The notes under the pieces: model-generated
Databases searched by the model: none
The model's input: the letters and a program-made list of their open reading frames with translations, nothing else
Told to the model about the DNA's origin: nothing
Origin: Geodermatophilus pulveris
Lineage (GTDB): Bacteria > Actinomycetota > Actinomycetes > Mycobacteriales > Geodermatophilaceae
Assembly (NCBI RefSeq): GCF_900188375.1
Contig: NZ_FZOO01000003.1
Span: 372,001-436,000, forward strand
Reading direction: 5' to 3'
DNA: 64,000 bases
Shown: positions 11,032 to 20,290 of the stretch, piece after piece
Layout of the letters: each line of letters starts with the position of its first letter
How positions within the stretch are numbered: the first letter of the stretch is position 1
Made by a program: the position numbers and the translations under genes

Positions 11032-13025
11032 CGTCCGGCCGGCCCGTGCCCGTTGCCGTCCCCGTGCCCGTTGCCGGTGTGGCACGCCGGCGCGGACCGG
11101 GGCATGTCGAGGGCGGGGTTGCCGTCGAAGAACCCGACCGGCTTGAGCGAGAAGCCGGCGTAGCTGACCGGCATGACCGGCCAGTCCTCCGGGCGGACGA
11201 CGTGGTGGGCGCCGAAGGAGTACCAGACGACGACGTCCTCATCCTCCAGCGGCCGGTCGGCCTCCTGGTACTGCAGCAGCCCGCCGGGCGAGCCGTGCTG
11301 GTTGGGGTAGTCGCCGGCCGCGTACCGCTCGGCCGGGTCGTACCGGGTCACCCACAGGTGCTTGTAGGCGAACTGGGCGCGGGCGTACGCCTGGGAGCCC
11401 TCCTGCTGCAGCGGCAGCACGTTCTCCCCGGGCATGATCTTGTAGCCCACCGGCTGGCCCAGCTCGTTGACCTGGCCGGGGTTGACGACGTACCAGGTGC
11501 GGGCCACGAACGGGTCGATCAGCCGCCGCGCCTCCGACTCCCGGGTGAGCGGGGTCTTCTGCGTGACCCAGGCGTTGCCGTACGGGTTGTCGGGGCCGGG
11601 TGGGAGTGCGGCGGCGTCGACCTCGTAGACGGTGTTCCGCTCGCCGTCGACCTGCATGTCCAGCCGCACGTTGAAGAAGTGCTGGTGGTGCGGGCCGTAC
11701 AGGCCGGGCGCCACGAGGGTGCCGAAGCGCGGCTCCACGCCCTCCGGGACGGCGCCGGTGGAGATGACGCCGGTGAGCTTGACCTCGTACTGGATCGAGC
11801 CGTCGGTGTAGAGGTACCAGAAGAACCCGTACTCGTAGTTGCCCACGGTGGCGAAGCAGGAGACCACCAGCCGGCGGGAGCGGCGGACCTCGACCTTCTC
11901 GGTCCGGAAGTCGGTGTGCTTCCAGCCGACGCCGTAGTCCTCCTCGTGCATGCAGATGGCGTTGGGGATGGTCACCGGCTGGCCGTCCTGGTCGTTGGCC
12001 ACGACGTCGAAGTAGTGGATCTCGCCGAGGCAGTCGCAGCCGAGGGTCAGCGGGTTGAGCAGCAGCCCCACCCCGTACTCGCCCTCGTCGAAGACGTTCT
12101 TGATCCGGTGGGTCGGGGCCGGGTCGGCGTAGGGGATGTACATCTCCGACAGCGAGGCCCGGTAGACCACCGGCCGCAGCCGGCCGCGGTCCTCGTAGCC
12201 GACCTGATGCAGCACCAGGCCCTCGCGGGGGGAGTAGCCGACCCGCAGCCGCCACTTCTGCCAGCTGACCGCGTGGCCGTCGACGGTGAAGCTCGGCCCC
12301 TCGGGCTGGGTGATCTCGATCGGCCGGACGTCGTCGCGCAGCCCGGTGTGCGCCGGGCGGTTGTCGTCGTCGAACATCAGCTCCGGCGCGTAGTTGCCGG
12401 CCTTCGGGGGCAGCGGGACGACGCCGTGGTCGCGGACGTCGATGACCTCCATGCGGTCGAGGTCGACCAGCACGACGAGGCCCTCGACCGGCCGGGCGTA
12501 GCCGTTGTCGTCCTCGCGGGAGCGCACGAAGGTCAGCGGGCGGATCAGCCGGCGGCCGGTGGGGTCCTCGAGGTCGTGGCCGGCGGCCCAGGGGTCGATC
12601 ATCGCCAGCGAGAAGTCGGTGACCCCGCGCCTGCGCATGGCCTCCTGCCACCGCGGGTCGGCCCGGGTGATCTCCTCGGTGCTGAAGAACTCCTCCAGCA
12701 TCACGCTGGGCTGCACGCCCTCGACGACCCGCCAGGACGTCACGGTGGCACTCGTCAGCGAGACGACGGCCTCGACGGTCTGCTGGTGGCCGCGGTCGTA
12801 GAGGACGGCGAAGGCGGCGCGCTCCGGTGCCGGGCCGCCGTCGCGGTCGTGGGCGAGGACCTCGTCCTTGGGGGGTTCGTGCAGGGCGACGGAGACGAAC
12901 CGGACCCGGCTGTCGAGCCCGCGCTGCTCGCGCAGGATCTCCGACGCCCGCCGGACCTCCTCCGCGCTCAGCGGCTCCAGCGGGTTGCCGGTGCGGGTGG
13001 TGATGTCGGAGAGCTGGACTGCCAC
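11028..13025 (-). CDS. Copper-containing primary-amine oxidase
   Basis: 665 residues, the usual length for bacterial copper/topaquinone amine oxidases. The cofactor precursor is Tyr397 in VGNYEYGFFW. The copper histidines are in GPHHQHFFNVRLD, with a third ligand in the C-terminal HHVVRPEDWPVMP. The catalytic-base Asp lies in YADPAPTHRIKNVFDEGEYG. It oxidises primary amines such as tyramine or phenylethylamine to aldehydes with release of ammonia and hydrogen peroxide. The C terminus is His/Gly-rich (HTGNGHGDGNGHG), possibly extra metal binding. It has its own promoter upstream and is coupled to the permease downstream. Confidence 0.95.
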   Translation of the reverse strand: MAVQLSDITTRTGNPLEPLSAEEVRRASEILREQRGLDSRVRFVSVALHEPPKDEVLAHDRDGGPAPERAAFAVLYDRGHQQTVEAVVSLTSATVTSWRVVEGVQPSVMLEEFFSTEEITRADPRWQEAMRRRGVTDFSLAMIDPWAAGHDLEDPTGRRLIRPLTFVRSREDDNGYARPVEGLVVLVDLDRMEVIDVRDHGVVPLPPKAGNYAPELMFDDDNRPAHTGLRDDVRPIEITQPEGPSFTVDGHAVSWQKWRLRVGYSPREGLVLHQVGYEDRGRLRPVVYRASLSEMYIPYADPAPTHRIKNVFDEGEYGVGLLLNPLTLGCDCLGEIHYFDVVANDQDGQPVTIPNAICMHEEDYGVGWKHTDFRTEKVEVRRSRRLVVSCFATVGNYEYGFFWYLYTDGSIQYEVKLTGVISTGAVPEGVEPRFGTLVAPGLYGPHHQHFFNVRLDMQVDGERNTVYEVDAAALPPGPDNPYGNAWVTQKTPLTRESEARRLIDPFVARTWYVVNPGQVNELGQPVGYKIMPGENVLPLQQEGSQAYARAQFAYKHLWVTRYDPAERYAAGDYPNQHGSPGGLLQYQEADRPLEDEDVVVWYSFGAHHVVRPEDWPVMPVSYAGFSLKPVGFFDGNPALDMPRSAPACHTGNGHGDGNGHGPAGR

Positions 13026-13088
13026 GGGGTCTCCTCGAGGAGTGTCGACCGGGGCTGGAGGCGCGGTGGCGCGGCCAGCGATGGGCGG

Positions 13089-13117
13089 ACGCTAGCCTGG
13101 GTGTCCCCCGGCGACAA
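13089..13117 (-). promoter_or_regulatory. Promoter of the amine oxidase-permease operon
   Basis: Read on the reverse strand: -35 TTGTCG (13117-13112), a 17-bp spacer, and -10 TAGCGT (13094-13089). This gives a leader of roughly 57 nt before the start codon at 13025. It is one of the best sigma-70-like matches in the window. Confidence 0.6.
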
Positions 13118-13155
13118 GGCGTCTTCGCTGGTCCGGTGCGGTGCGGGAGAGTTGC

Positions 13156-15777
13156 TCAGCCCGGGGTGATCGACAGGTCCAGCGCGCGGCGGCCCTCCGC
13201 GGACCGCGCCGTGGCGATCCGCTCGGCCGGGGGCGTGCCGTACCCCGTCGTCCGCTGCCGGGCCGGGCGGCCGATCGCGGCGGCCATGGACTCCAGCTGC
13301 GCGATGGTCTTCAGCGACCCGTGGCCGCTGCCGGCCATCCGGCTGATCGTCTCCTCCATCAGCGTGCCGCCGAGGTCGTCGGCCCCGCCGCGCAGCACCA
13401 CCTGCGTGCCGACGTCCCCGAGCTTCACCCACGAGGTCTGCACGTGGTCGATGCGCCCGTGCAGCAGCAGCCGGGCGACGGCGTGCACGGCGCGGTTCTC
13501 CCGCACCGTCGGCCCGGGGCGGGCGACGCCGGCCAGGTAGATCGGCGAGCTGTGGTGCACGAACGGCAGGAGCACGAACTCGGTGAACCCGCCGGTCTCG
13601 TCCTGCACCCGGGCCAGCGTGCGCAGGTGGGCCACCCAGTGGGCGGGGGTGTCGACGTGGCCGTACATCATCGTCGACGTCGTCGGCAGGCCCACCCGGT
13701 GCGCCGTGGTGACGATCTCCAGCCAGGTGGCGGTCGGCAGCTTGCCCTTGGTCAGCACCCAGCGGACGTCGTCGTCGAGGATCTCCGCCGCCGTCCCGGG
13801 CACCGAGTCCAGCCCGGCCTCCCTGGCCGCGGTGAGGAAGTCGGCGAACGACAGCCCGGTGCGGGCCGCACCGTTGACGACCTCCATGGGGGAGAAGGCG
13901 TGCAGGTGGATGTCCGGCGCGCGGCGCTTCACCTCGCGGGCGAGGTCGAGGTAGGCGGTGCCGGGCAGGTCGGGGTGGATGCCGCCCTGCATGCAGATCT
14001 CGGTCGCCCCGGCGGCCCAGGCGCGGTCCACCCGCGCGCCGACCTCCTCCAGCGACAGCGTGTACGCGTCGGCGTCGGTGCGCCGCTGGGCGAACGCGCA
14101 GAACCGGCAGCCGGTGTAGCAGACGTTGGTGAAGTTGACGTTCCGGTTGACCACGTAGGTGACGTCGTCGCCGACGGTGTCCCGGCGGACGGCGTCGGCC
14201 AGCGCGCACAGCGCCTCGAGGTCCGGACCGTCCGCGCCCAGCAGCGCCAGGTACCCGCCGTCGGACAGCCCCGCGGGGTCGGCCTCGGCCTGCCGGAGGG
14301 CGGCGTGCACCGCCGGGTCGCCGGCGGTCAGCGCGGTCGACCGCCCGTCGCGGGCGGACTCGGTGCGCGACCGCAGCTCGGCCCAGTCGCCGTAGACCGC
14401 GTCGAAGTCGCCGCGCCGGTCACCGGTGCGCCCGGTGGTGTCCACCTCGACGTGCAGGTCGACCCGCCCGGAGGAGGTCCACGTCCCGGATCCGAAGGCG
14501 GCGTCCGGCTCCTGCCAGGGCAGCCCGGCCGGCACCCGGCCCTCCACGGCCAGCCCGTCCGGGCCGGCCAGCGCCGCGACGTGCGGGCGCACCCGCGGGT
14601 CCAGCCACGGCTCGGGGGCCAGCACGTACGGCGGCTGGGCGGCCAGCCGCTCGCGCAGCTCGTAGCCGGCCTCGGCCGACAGCGCGGCCAGCTCGTCGGT
14701 GTTCGGCCAGGGCCGCTCCGGGTTGACGTGGTCCGGGGTCAGCGGGGAGACGCCGCCCCAGTCGTCGACGCCGGCGCGCAGCAGCAGGGCGAGCTCGGTG
14801 GCGTCGGACAGGTTCGGCGGCGCCTGCACCCGCGCGGCGGGGCCCAGCAGCAGCCGGGTGACGGCGACCGCGGCCACGTACTCCTGCAGCGCCAGGTCGT
14901 CGTGGGCGGCCATCGCGGTGCGCGGCTTGGCCCGGAAGTTCTGGACGATGACCTCCTGCACGTGCCCGTGCCGCCGGTGCGCGGCGCGGATCGCGCCGAC
15001 GGCGTCCACCCGCTCGGCCGGCGTCTCGCCGATGCCCAGCAGCACGCCGGTGGTGAACGGGACGGCGGAGCGGCCGGCGTCCTCCAGGACCCGCAGCCGG
15101 ACGGCGGGCTCCTTGTCCGGGCTGCCGTGGTGCGGGCCGCCGGGCTCGGACCACAGCCGGGTGGCCGTCGTCTCCAGCATCATGCCCATCGACGCCGCGA
15201 CCGGCTTGAGCCGCTGGATCTCCTCCCAGCTCAGCACCCCGGGGTTGAGGTGCGGGAGCAGGCCGGTCTCCTCCAGCACGCGGATCGCCATGGCCCGCAG
15301 GTAGGCCGGGGTGGAGTCGAAGCCGTGCGCGGCCAGCCACTCGCCGGCCACCGGCCAGCGGTCCTCCGGGCGGTCGCCGAGGGTGAACAGCGCCTCCTTG
15401 CAGCCCAGCGCGGCCCCGGCACGGGCCACGTCGAGCACCTCGTCGGGGGAGAGGAACGGCACCCGCCCCTCCCGGCGCAGCTGCCCGGGGGTGGTGACGA
15501 ACGTGCAGTAGTGGCAGCGGTCGCGGCACAGCCGGGTCAGCGGGATGAACACCTTGCGGCTGTAGGTGACCACCCCGGGCCGGCCGGCCGAGGCCAGCCC
15601 CGCGTCCCGGACCCGGCCGGCCGCGGTCAGCAGCCGGTCCAGCGGCTCGCCGGGGGCCAGGCCGCGGGCGTGCAGCAGCGTCTCGGCCTCGACCGGGTCC
15701 AGGGAGACGCCGCGCTCGGCGCGGGTGACGGCGCGGCGCAGGGCGGACTCGGTGGGCGGGTTCAGCGGCTCGCTCAT
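13156..15777 (-). CDS. fbiC: FO synthase, CofG-CofH fusion
   Basis: 873 residues with two radical-SAM modules. The N-terminal CofG-like half has the 4Fe-4S motif CRDRCHYC (Cys84, 88, 91). The C-terminal CofH-like half has CYTGCRFC near residue 552. It joins a tyrosine-derived fragment to the 5-amino-6-ribitylamino-uracil ring to make FO, the deazaflavin core of cofactor F420. The fused form is the actinobacterial arrangement. A -10 box 8 nt before the ATG suggests a leaderless transcript. The luciferase-like oxidoreductase at 25.2 kb could belong to the F420 user family, but other F420 genes are not in the window. Confidence 0.96.
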   Translation of the reverse strand: MSEPLNPPTESALRRAVTRAERGVSLDPVEAETLLHARGLAPGEPLDRLLTAAGRVRDAGLASAGRPGVVTYSRKVFIPLTRLCRDRCHYCTFVTTPGQLRREGRVPFLSPDEVLDVARAGAALGCKEALFTLGDRPEDRWPVAGEWLAAHGFDSTPAYLRAMAIRVLEETGLLPHLNPGVLSWEEIQRLKPVAASMGMMLETTATRLWSEPGGPHHGSPDKEPAVRLRVLEDAGRSAVPFTTGVLLGIGETPAERVDAVGAIRAAHRRHGHVQEVIVQNFRAKPRTAMAAHDDLALQEYVAAVAVTRLLLGPAARVQAPPNLSDATELALLLRAGVDDWGGVSPLTPDHVNPERPWPNTDELAALSAEAGYELRERLAAQPPYVLAPEPWLDPRVRPHVAALAGPDGLAVEGRVPAGLPWQEPDAAFGSGTWTSSGRVDLHVEVDTTGRTGDRRGDFDAVYGDWAELRSRTESARDGRSTALTAGDPAVHAALRQAEADPAGLSDGGYLALLGADGPDLEALCALADAVRRDTVGDDVTYVVNRNVNFTNVCYTGCRFCAFAQRRTDADAYTLSLEEVGARVDRAWAAGATEICMQGGIHPDLPGTAYLDLAREVKRRAPDIHLHAFSPMEVVNGAARTGLSFADFLTAAREAGLDSVPGTAAEILDDDVRWVLTKGKLPTATWLEIVTTAHRVGLPTTSTMMYGHVDTPAHWVAHLRTLARVQDETGGFTEFVLLPFVHHSSPIYLAGVARPGPTVRENRAVHAVARLLLHGRIDHVQTSWVKLGDVGTQVVLRGGADDLGGTLMEETISRMAGSGHGSLKTIAQLESMAAAIGRPARQRTTGYGTPPAERIATARSAEGRRALDLSITPG

Positions 15778-15785
15778 CGCCCCCG

Positions 15786-15791
15786 ACGCTA
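15786..15791 (-). promoter_or_regulatory. -10 box of fbiC
   Basis: TAGCGT on the reverse strand, 8 nt before the ATG of fbiC. Initiation 6-8 nt downstream would place the transcript start at or next to the start codon, giving a leaderless mRNA. Confidence 0.45.
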
Positions 15792-15952
15792 ACCCCCGGC
15801 CGTCCGGGACACCTCCCCCGAAGCGCCGTGGCTGCGGCCACCGCGCGCCCAGCGTGTGCGCCGGCGCCCTGTTCCACCGTGCGGACCAGGGCCTGCGCGC
15901 CCACGCTCACCCCGCCGGCGGCCTCCCGCGCGCCAATGGCCGCTGCCGGCGC

Positions 15953-16810
15953 CTACACGTCGCGGCGGGAGAAGGACAGCGCGGTCAGTCCCCACACCAT
16001 GGCCACCCACGCCGCGGCCCACGCCAGGTAGGCCGGGGTCAGGGCGCCGTCGCTGAGGAAGGGGAAGCCGCCCTCGCCCGGGCCCATCTGCAGCAGCGCG
16101 ATCGGGTCCTGGAAGGCGTTCATGGCCCCGCGCCACAGGCCGTCGGTGGGCAGCAGCACCCGCGACACGGTGCCCACCCGCTCGACGCCCTCGTTGCCCA
16201 GCGCCCCGCCGATGCCGCCCACCACGCCGGCGACCCAGGTGGCGCCGAACAGCCCGACCGCGACGATGCCCGAAGCCATGGGGGAGACCGCGCTGGACAG
16301 CAGCAGCGCCAGTGTCAGCAGCACCACGGTCTGCGCGGCGAGCAGGGCCACCCCGGTCACCGGCGCCGGCGGCCAGTAGCCGACCGTGGCGCCGACCACC
16401 AGGACCTGCGCGAGGCCGGCCAGGACGACGTAGCCGCCGCCGAAGGCGGCCAACCCCAGCCACTTGCCCAGCAGGACCGCGGACCGGCGGACCGGGCGGG
16501 CGAGGACGACCAGCGCCTGCCCCGACTCCAGCTCGCCGGACAGCGTCGGCCCGGCCAGGAACGCGGTGCCGACCGCCGCGATCAGGCTCAGCCCGAACAT
16601 GATCAGGTTGAGCAGCAGCGAGGCCACCAGCCGGGCCTCCCCGCTGGTCAGCGTGCCCAGCTCGGAGTCCAGCCCGACCAGCCGGGAGAAACCCCATGCG
16701 CTCAGCGCGAGCAGCACCACCGTCAGGGCCAGCAGCGCCCACACCACCCGGCGCCGGGCGGCCTCGCGCAGGGTCAGCCCCGCGATGGCGAGCACGGTGC
16801 GGGCGGTCAC
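15953..16810 (-). CDS. ABC-2 type transporter permease
   Basis: 285 residues with six hydrophobic segments. The first follows LREAARRRVVWALLALT, and the next loop has SGELESGQALVVLARPVRR, typical of ABC-2/NosY-like permeases. It forms the membrane part of an exporter with the ATPase encoded immediately upstream. The two genes overlap by 4 bp (GTGA), so they are translationally coupled. Cargo unknown. GTG 16810 is chosen because of that overlap and because it gives a normal cytoplasmic N terminus. Confidence 0.9.
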   Translation of the reverse strand: MTARTVLAIAGLTLREAARRRVVWALLALTVVLLALSAWGFSRLVGLDSELGTLTSGEARLVASLLLNLIMFGLSLIAAVGTAFLAGPTLSGELESGQALVVLARPVRRSAVLLGKWLGLAAFGGGYVVLAGLAQVLVVGATVGYWPPAPVTGVALLAAQTVVLLTLALLLSSAVSPMASGIVAVGLFGATWVAGVVGGIGGALGNEGVERVGTVSRVLLPTDGLWRGAMNAFQDPIALLQMGPGEGGFPFLSDGALTPAYLAWAAAWVAMVWGLTALSFSRRDV

Positions 16811-17772
16811 GGCCGGGCCTGCCCGGAGCCGGCCCGCAGGATGCCCAGCAGGCGCTCCTCCAGGCTGATCCGCGCCGGCTCCACCGCGTGCACCCGCACG
16901 CCGAGCGCGACCAGGTCGCGCACCAGGTCCGGCACCGTCGTCCCGTCGTCCTCCGCCGGCAGGGCGACGGTGTACCAGCCGCCCTCGCGGTCGACCGGCC
17001 CGGCGACGGCCAGCCGGGCCTCCGCGGCCGGGACCAGGCCGGTCAGGTGCAGCCGGACCTCGCGCTGGCCCAGCAGCTCCGCGAGCGTGCCGGAGGCGGC
17101 GACCCGGCCGCGGTCCAGGACGACCACCCGGTCGCACACCCGCTCGACCTCGCCGATCAGGTGGGAGTTGAGCAGCACGGCCACGCCGCGCTCGCGCAGG
17201 GACAGCACCACGTCCCGGACGTCGGCCCGGCCCAACGGGTCCAGCGCGCTGGTCGGCTCGTCCAGCACCACCAGCTCGGGGCGGGCGACCAGCGCCACGG
17301 CCAGGCCCAGCCGCTGCTGCATGCCCTTGGAGAAGCCGCCGACCCGGTCGCCGGTGCGGGCGCCCAGCCCGACCAGCTCCAGGCAGCCGCGCTGCTCCTC
17401 GGCCGGGACGTCGGCGCCGGCCAGCCGCACGTGCAGCCGCAGCACCTCCGCGGGGGTCAGCCACGGCTGGTAGCGGAACAGCTCGGGCAGGTAGCCCACC
17501 CGGGCGCGGGCGGCCGGGTCGCTGCCCGGGCGGCCCAGCACCATCACCTCGCCGGCGTCCGGCCGGACCAGGCCGAGCAGCATCTTGATCACCGTGGTCT
17601 TGCCGGCGCCGTTCGGCCCGAGCAGGCCCACCACCTCGCCGCGGCCGACCGACAGCGCGACGCCGTCGACCGCGGTGCGCCGCCCGTACCGCTTGCGCAG
17701 GCCGTCGCACCACAGCGCCGGGGCCGGCGGCAGGTCCTCGACCAGCCGGGCCGCGGCCTCGACCGCGGTCAC
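16807..17772 (-). CDS. ABC transporter ATP-binding protein
   Basis: 321 residues. Walker A GPNGAGKTT, a short non-canonical signature GGFSKGMQQR, Walker B LVVLDEPTSALDP and H-loop NSHLIGE are all present. The C-terminal extension of about 80 residues is like those of NosF/CcmA-type exporters. GTG 17772 overlaps the anti-sigma stop by 4 bp. It powers the permease encoded next. Its placement inside a sigma/anti-sigma operon suggests expression under that sigma factor. Confidence 0.93.
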   Translation of the reverse strand: MTAVEAAARLVEDLPPAPALWCDGLRKRYGRRTAVDGVALSVGRGEVVGLLGPNGAGKTTVIKMLLGLVRPDAGEVMVLGRPGSDPAARARVGYLPELFRYQPWLTPAEVLRLHVRLAGADVPAEEQRGCLELVGLGARTGDRVGGFSKGMQQRLGLAVALVARPELVVLDEPTSALDPLGRADVRDVVLSLRERGVAVLLNSHLIGEVERVCDRVVVLDRGRVAASGTLAELLGQREVRLHLTGLVPAAEARLAVAGPVDREGGWYTVALPAEDDGTTVPDLVRDLVALGVRVHAVEPARISLEERLLGILRAGSGQARP

Positions 17773-18863
17773 CGCAGCTCCGCGGCCACGTCCAGCACCT
17801 CGTCGGGACCGAGCGAGCCGCCGACCAGGGTGACCACGCCGTCCTCCACCCACACGACGGCGGCCAGGGCCTGGTCGCGCGACTCGAGCACGGTGGCGGG
17901 CAGGCCGCCGACCTCGGCCGCGGAGGTCTCCACCAGGTCCGCCGGCACCGGGATCGGCAGCGTGGACCCGTCGGCGGTGAAGCCGCGCAGCTGCGCGGCC
18001 AGGTCCTCGGGCAGGCCGGGCAGGGACAGCAGGTAGTCCTGGACGGTCTCGAACGGGACGCCGGAGGAGAACGCCTGCGGGGCGACCGCCCGGCCGACGA
18101 CCAGCGAGGGCAGTCCCGAGGGCTGGGTCCAGACCGCGGCGACGCCGGGGCCGGCGGTCAGCCGCACCTGGGCGCCGTCGAGCCCCGCGGGCAGCGGCGG
18201 CAGGGGCTCCCCGGACGCGGACGCGGCCGCCGCGGCCTTCTCCGCGGAGAAGGTGAAGACGCCGCTGAGCTCGCCGACCACCGCGTACGCCGGCTCGCCC
18301 TCCACGCCGGTGGGCAGGTCGCCCACCCCGGGGACGTCCAGGCCGGTCTCCGCCTCGGCGGCCGCGGCGTCGGCGACCTGGCGCGGGCCGTCGTCACCGG
18401 TCACCGCGACGTCGCCGTAGGCGGTGAGGTCGGGCAGCGCGACAAGGTCGTCGGTGCTGACCTCCAGCGGGGCGACCTGCTCGGTGCGGAAGATCGGCAG
18501 CCAGTCCGTGGCGGCGGCCACCCCGGCGCCGGACAGGACGACGACCGCGGCGAGCACGGCCGCGGCCGGCCGGTGCAGCCACCCGGCGCGCCGGCGGGCC
18601 GGTGCGGCGGCGGGCGTCGTGGCGGCGGGCGTCGCGGGCCGGGCGGGCAGCGCGACGGACAGCCGCTGCCAGGCGGCCGCCGGGTCGGCGTCCGCGGCGC
18701 GGTCGGTGCGCAGCGCCGCGCCGGCCAGCGCGGCGTCCTCGCGCGCGGCGGCCAGTCCGGCCAGGCACGCGGCGCAGCCGGCGACGTGCCGCCGGTCGGC
18801 GTCGGAGACCCCGGCCGGCTCGTCGAGCAGACGGCGCAGCACGCCCTCACTCGGATGACGCAT
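17769..18863 (-). CDS. Membrane-anchored zinc-finger anti-sigma factor
   Basis: 364 residues. The N terminus has the anti-sigma zinc motif HVAGCAACL (H-x3-C-x2-C). After a Pro/Ala linker comes one hydrophobic segment (about residues 95-115, AAAVLAAVVVLSGAGVAAA) and a long extracytoplasmic domain. That domain carries GVFTFSAEKAAAAA and a C-terminal MTF-like stretch on protein usage of exposed sheets that I cannot assign. It would hold the sigma factor encoded just upstream (17-bp overlap) and release it on an external signal. The large outer domain may be the sensor. The gene overlaps the ABC ATPase by 4 bp. Confidence 0.88.
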   Translation of the reverse strand: MRHPSEGVLRRLLDEPAGVSDADRRHVAGCAACLAGLAAAREDAALAGAALRTDRAADADPAAAWQRLSVALPARPATPAATTPAAAPARRRAGWLHRPAAAVLAAVVVLSGAGVAAATDWLPIFRTEQVAPLEVSTDDLVALPDLTAYGDVAVTGDDGPRQVADAAAAEAETGLDVPGVGDLPTGVEGEPAYAVVGELSGVFTFSAEKAAAAASASGEPLPPLPAGLDGAQVRLTAGPGVAAVWTQPSGLPSLVVGRAVAPQAFSSGVPFETVQDYLLSLPGLPEDLAAQLRGFTADGSTLPIPVPADLVETSAAEVGGLPATVLESRDQALAAVVWVEDGVVTLVGGSLGPDEVLDVAAELR

Positions 18864-19464
18864 GACGGACCCACTCCTCTCGCAGGGCGGACTCGGCCCG
18901 CCGGATGGTCGTGCCGACGCTGCCGGGCGCCATGTCCAGGGCCTCGGCGATCTCGGCGTAGCTCAGGCCGCTGTGCCGCAGCACCAGGGCCGCGGACTGC
19001 TTGTGCGGCAGCCGGACGAGCAGTGCCCGCAGCCGGCTGTGCTCGTCGCGGCCGACGACGGTGTCGGCCACGTCGGCGGCCGGCTCGTCGACCGCGGTGG
19101 CCGCCTCCCGGGTGGCGCGGCGCCGCCCGGAGCGCAGCACGTTCAGGGCGGTGTGCACCGCGGCGACCGACAGCCAGCCGCGGGCCTCGCCCGCCGGCAC
19201 GGTCGTGCGGCTGAAGGCGAGGAACACCTCCTGGGCGACGTCCTCGGCCTCGTCCCGCGACCCCAGCACGCGGGCGGCCGTGGCGACCACCCACCGGTAG
19301 TCGGCGCGGAACACCTGCTCCAGGTCGGGCCGCACGGCCACCGCCCGGCCGGCGGCGCCGTCGGCCCGCCTGGTCCGGCCGGCCAGCACGCCGCCCCCGC
19401 CCCGCGGCAGCGCGGCCGCCAGGGCGGCGGCGGGCCCGCCGGGGCCGGATCGTCCGAGGTCCAC
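18847..19464 (-). CDS. ECF RNA polymerase sigma factor
   Basis: About 205 residues. Sigma-2 is seen in LEQVFRADYRWVVATAARVL and DEAEDVAQEVFLAF. Sigma-4 is seen in LPHKQSAALVLRHSGLSYAE with the helix-turn-helix IAEALDMAPGSVGTTIRRA. It directs RNA polymerase to a stress or envelope regulon and is paired with the zinc-finger anti-sigma gene that overlaps it by 17 bp. The start is uncertain: GTG 19464 gives 205 aa with a Gly/Ala-rich N terminus, while GTG 19335 gives 162 aa starting right before sigma-2. Confidence 0.9.
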   Translation of the reverse strand: MDLGRSGPGGPAAALAAALPRGGGGVLAGRTRRADGAAGRAVAVRPDLEQVFRADYRWVVATAARVLGSRDEAEDVAQEVFLAFSRTTVPAGEARGWLSVAAVHTALNVLRSGRRRATREAATAVDEPAADVADTVVGRDEHSRLRALLVRLPHKQSAALVLRHSGLSYAEIAEALDMAPGSVGTTIRRAESALREEWVRHASSE

Positions 19465-19523
19465 ACCGGTAGAGCACCACCGGGGCCCGGGATGTGACAA
19501 CGCCCCGCTCCCCGGCCTCGTCC

Positions 19524-19558
19524 CGGTGTCCCCGGCGGTCGACGGGGTCCGGACACCG
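19524..19558. repeat. Hairpin in sigma-factor leader
   Basis: Arms cggtgtcc (19524-19531) and ggacaccg (19551-19558) pair perfectly; a second CCCCG/CGGGG pairing can form inside. It lies 60-95 nt upstream of the sigma gene start, where it could act as a leader structure or operator. Confidence 0.4.
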
Positions 19559-19576
19559 CTGGCAGGACGGTCTCTT

Positions 19577-19634
19577 GCGGTCGTCCTCCCGCTGTTGCGG
19601 TCCTGCAGCACCGCTCCAGCGGGGGGAGGACCGC
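19577..19634 (-). terminator. Terminator-like hairpin after flavin reductase
   Basis: Arms 19577-19594 and 19617-19634 pair at 16 of 18 positions with a 22-nt loop. It begins 34 nt after the flavin reductase stop on the reverse strand and precedes the sigma gene, so it probably separates the two transcripts. Confidence 0.5.
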
Positions 19635-19668
19635 AGGAGTGGGAGGGGTGCGGCTGGAGTGGCCGGCC

Positions 19669-20181
19669 TCACCCGCGCCCGGCCGGCCCCCCGCCCGCGT
19701 CGGCGTACCGGCCGCGCAGCCGCAGCAGCGGGGCGCCGCCGCCGGCCAGCACCGGGACGTCGGTGACCTCCAGGAGGGCGAGCACGTGGTCGCCGGCCTC
19801 GACCGCCCGGTGCAGGCGGCAGTCCAGCGCGGCCAGCCCCCGCTCCAGGACGATCGCCCCGCTGTCCCCGGCCCGCCGCCAGGGCACCGACTCCAGCAGG
19901 TGGCGGGCGCCGGGCCGGCCGGCGGAGGAGAACCGGCTGGCCACGATGGCGTGCTCGGCGGCGAGGACGGTCAGGCCGCAGGCGCCGACCTCCCCGAGCA
20001 CCTCGGCCGGGTAGCCGTCGGCGGACAGGCCCACCGCGACCAGCGGCGGGTGCGCGGAGACGCTCATGACCGAGGACACCGTGGTGCCGACGTCGTCCAT
20101 GTCGTCGCGGACGGTCAGCAGGCACACCCCGGCGGCGTACTGGCGCAGCGCCGCGGCGAACGTGGCGGGGTCGACCGGCAT
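19669..20181 (-). CDS. Flavin reductase-like FMN-binding protein
   Basis: 170 residues. FAAALRQYAAGVCLLTVRD, GTTVSSVMSVSAHPPLVAVGL and the mid segment LTVLAAEHAIVASRFS match the flavin reductase domain used as the small component of two-component monooxygenases. It would reduce FMN or FAD with NAD(P)H. No partner oxygenase lies next to it; the luciferase-like gene at 25.2 kb is distant. ATG 20181 gives the family N terminus and is 109 bp from the divergent oxidoreductase. Confidence 0.88.
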   Translation of the reverse strand: MPVDPATFAAALRQYAAGVCLLTVRDDMDDVGTTVSSVMSVSAHPPLVAVGLSADGYPAEVLGEVGACGLTVLAAEHAIVASRFSSAGRPGARHLLESVPWRRAGDSGAIVLERGLAALDCRLHRAVEAGDHVLALLEVTDVPVLAGGGAPLLRLRGRYADAGGGPAGRG

Positions 20182-20290
20182 GGCGGCCAGTCGACCACAG
20201 GAGGGCCTCCGGCCCCGCCGCCGGCTCGGGTGGGCGCCGGGACCGGGCCGGGCGCTGTGCGCGCCGCCTCGCTGCTGGTGAGATGGGGGT

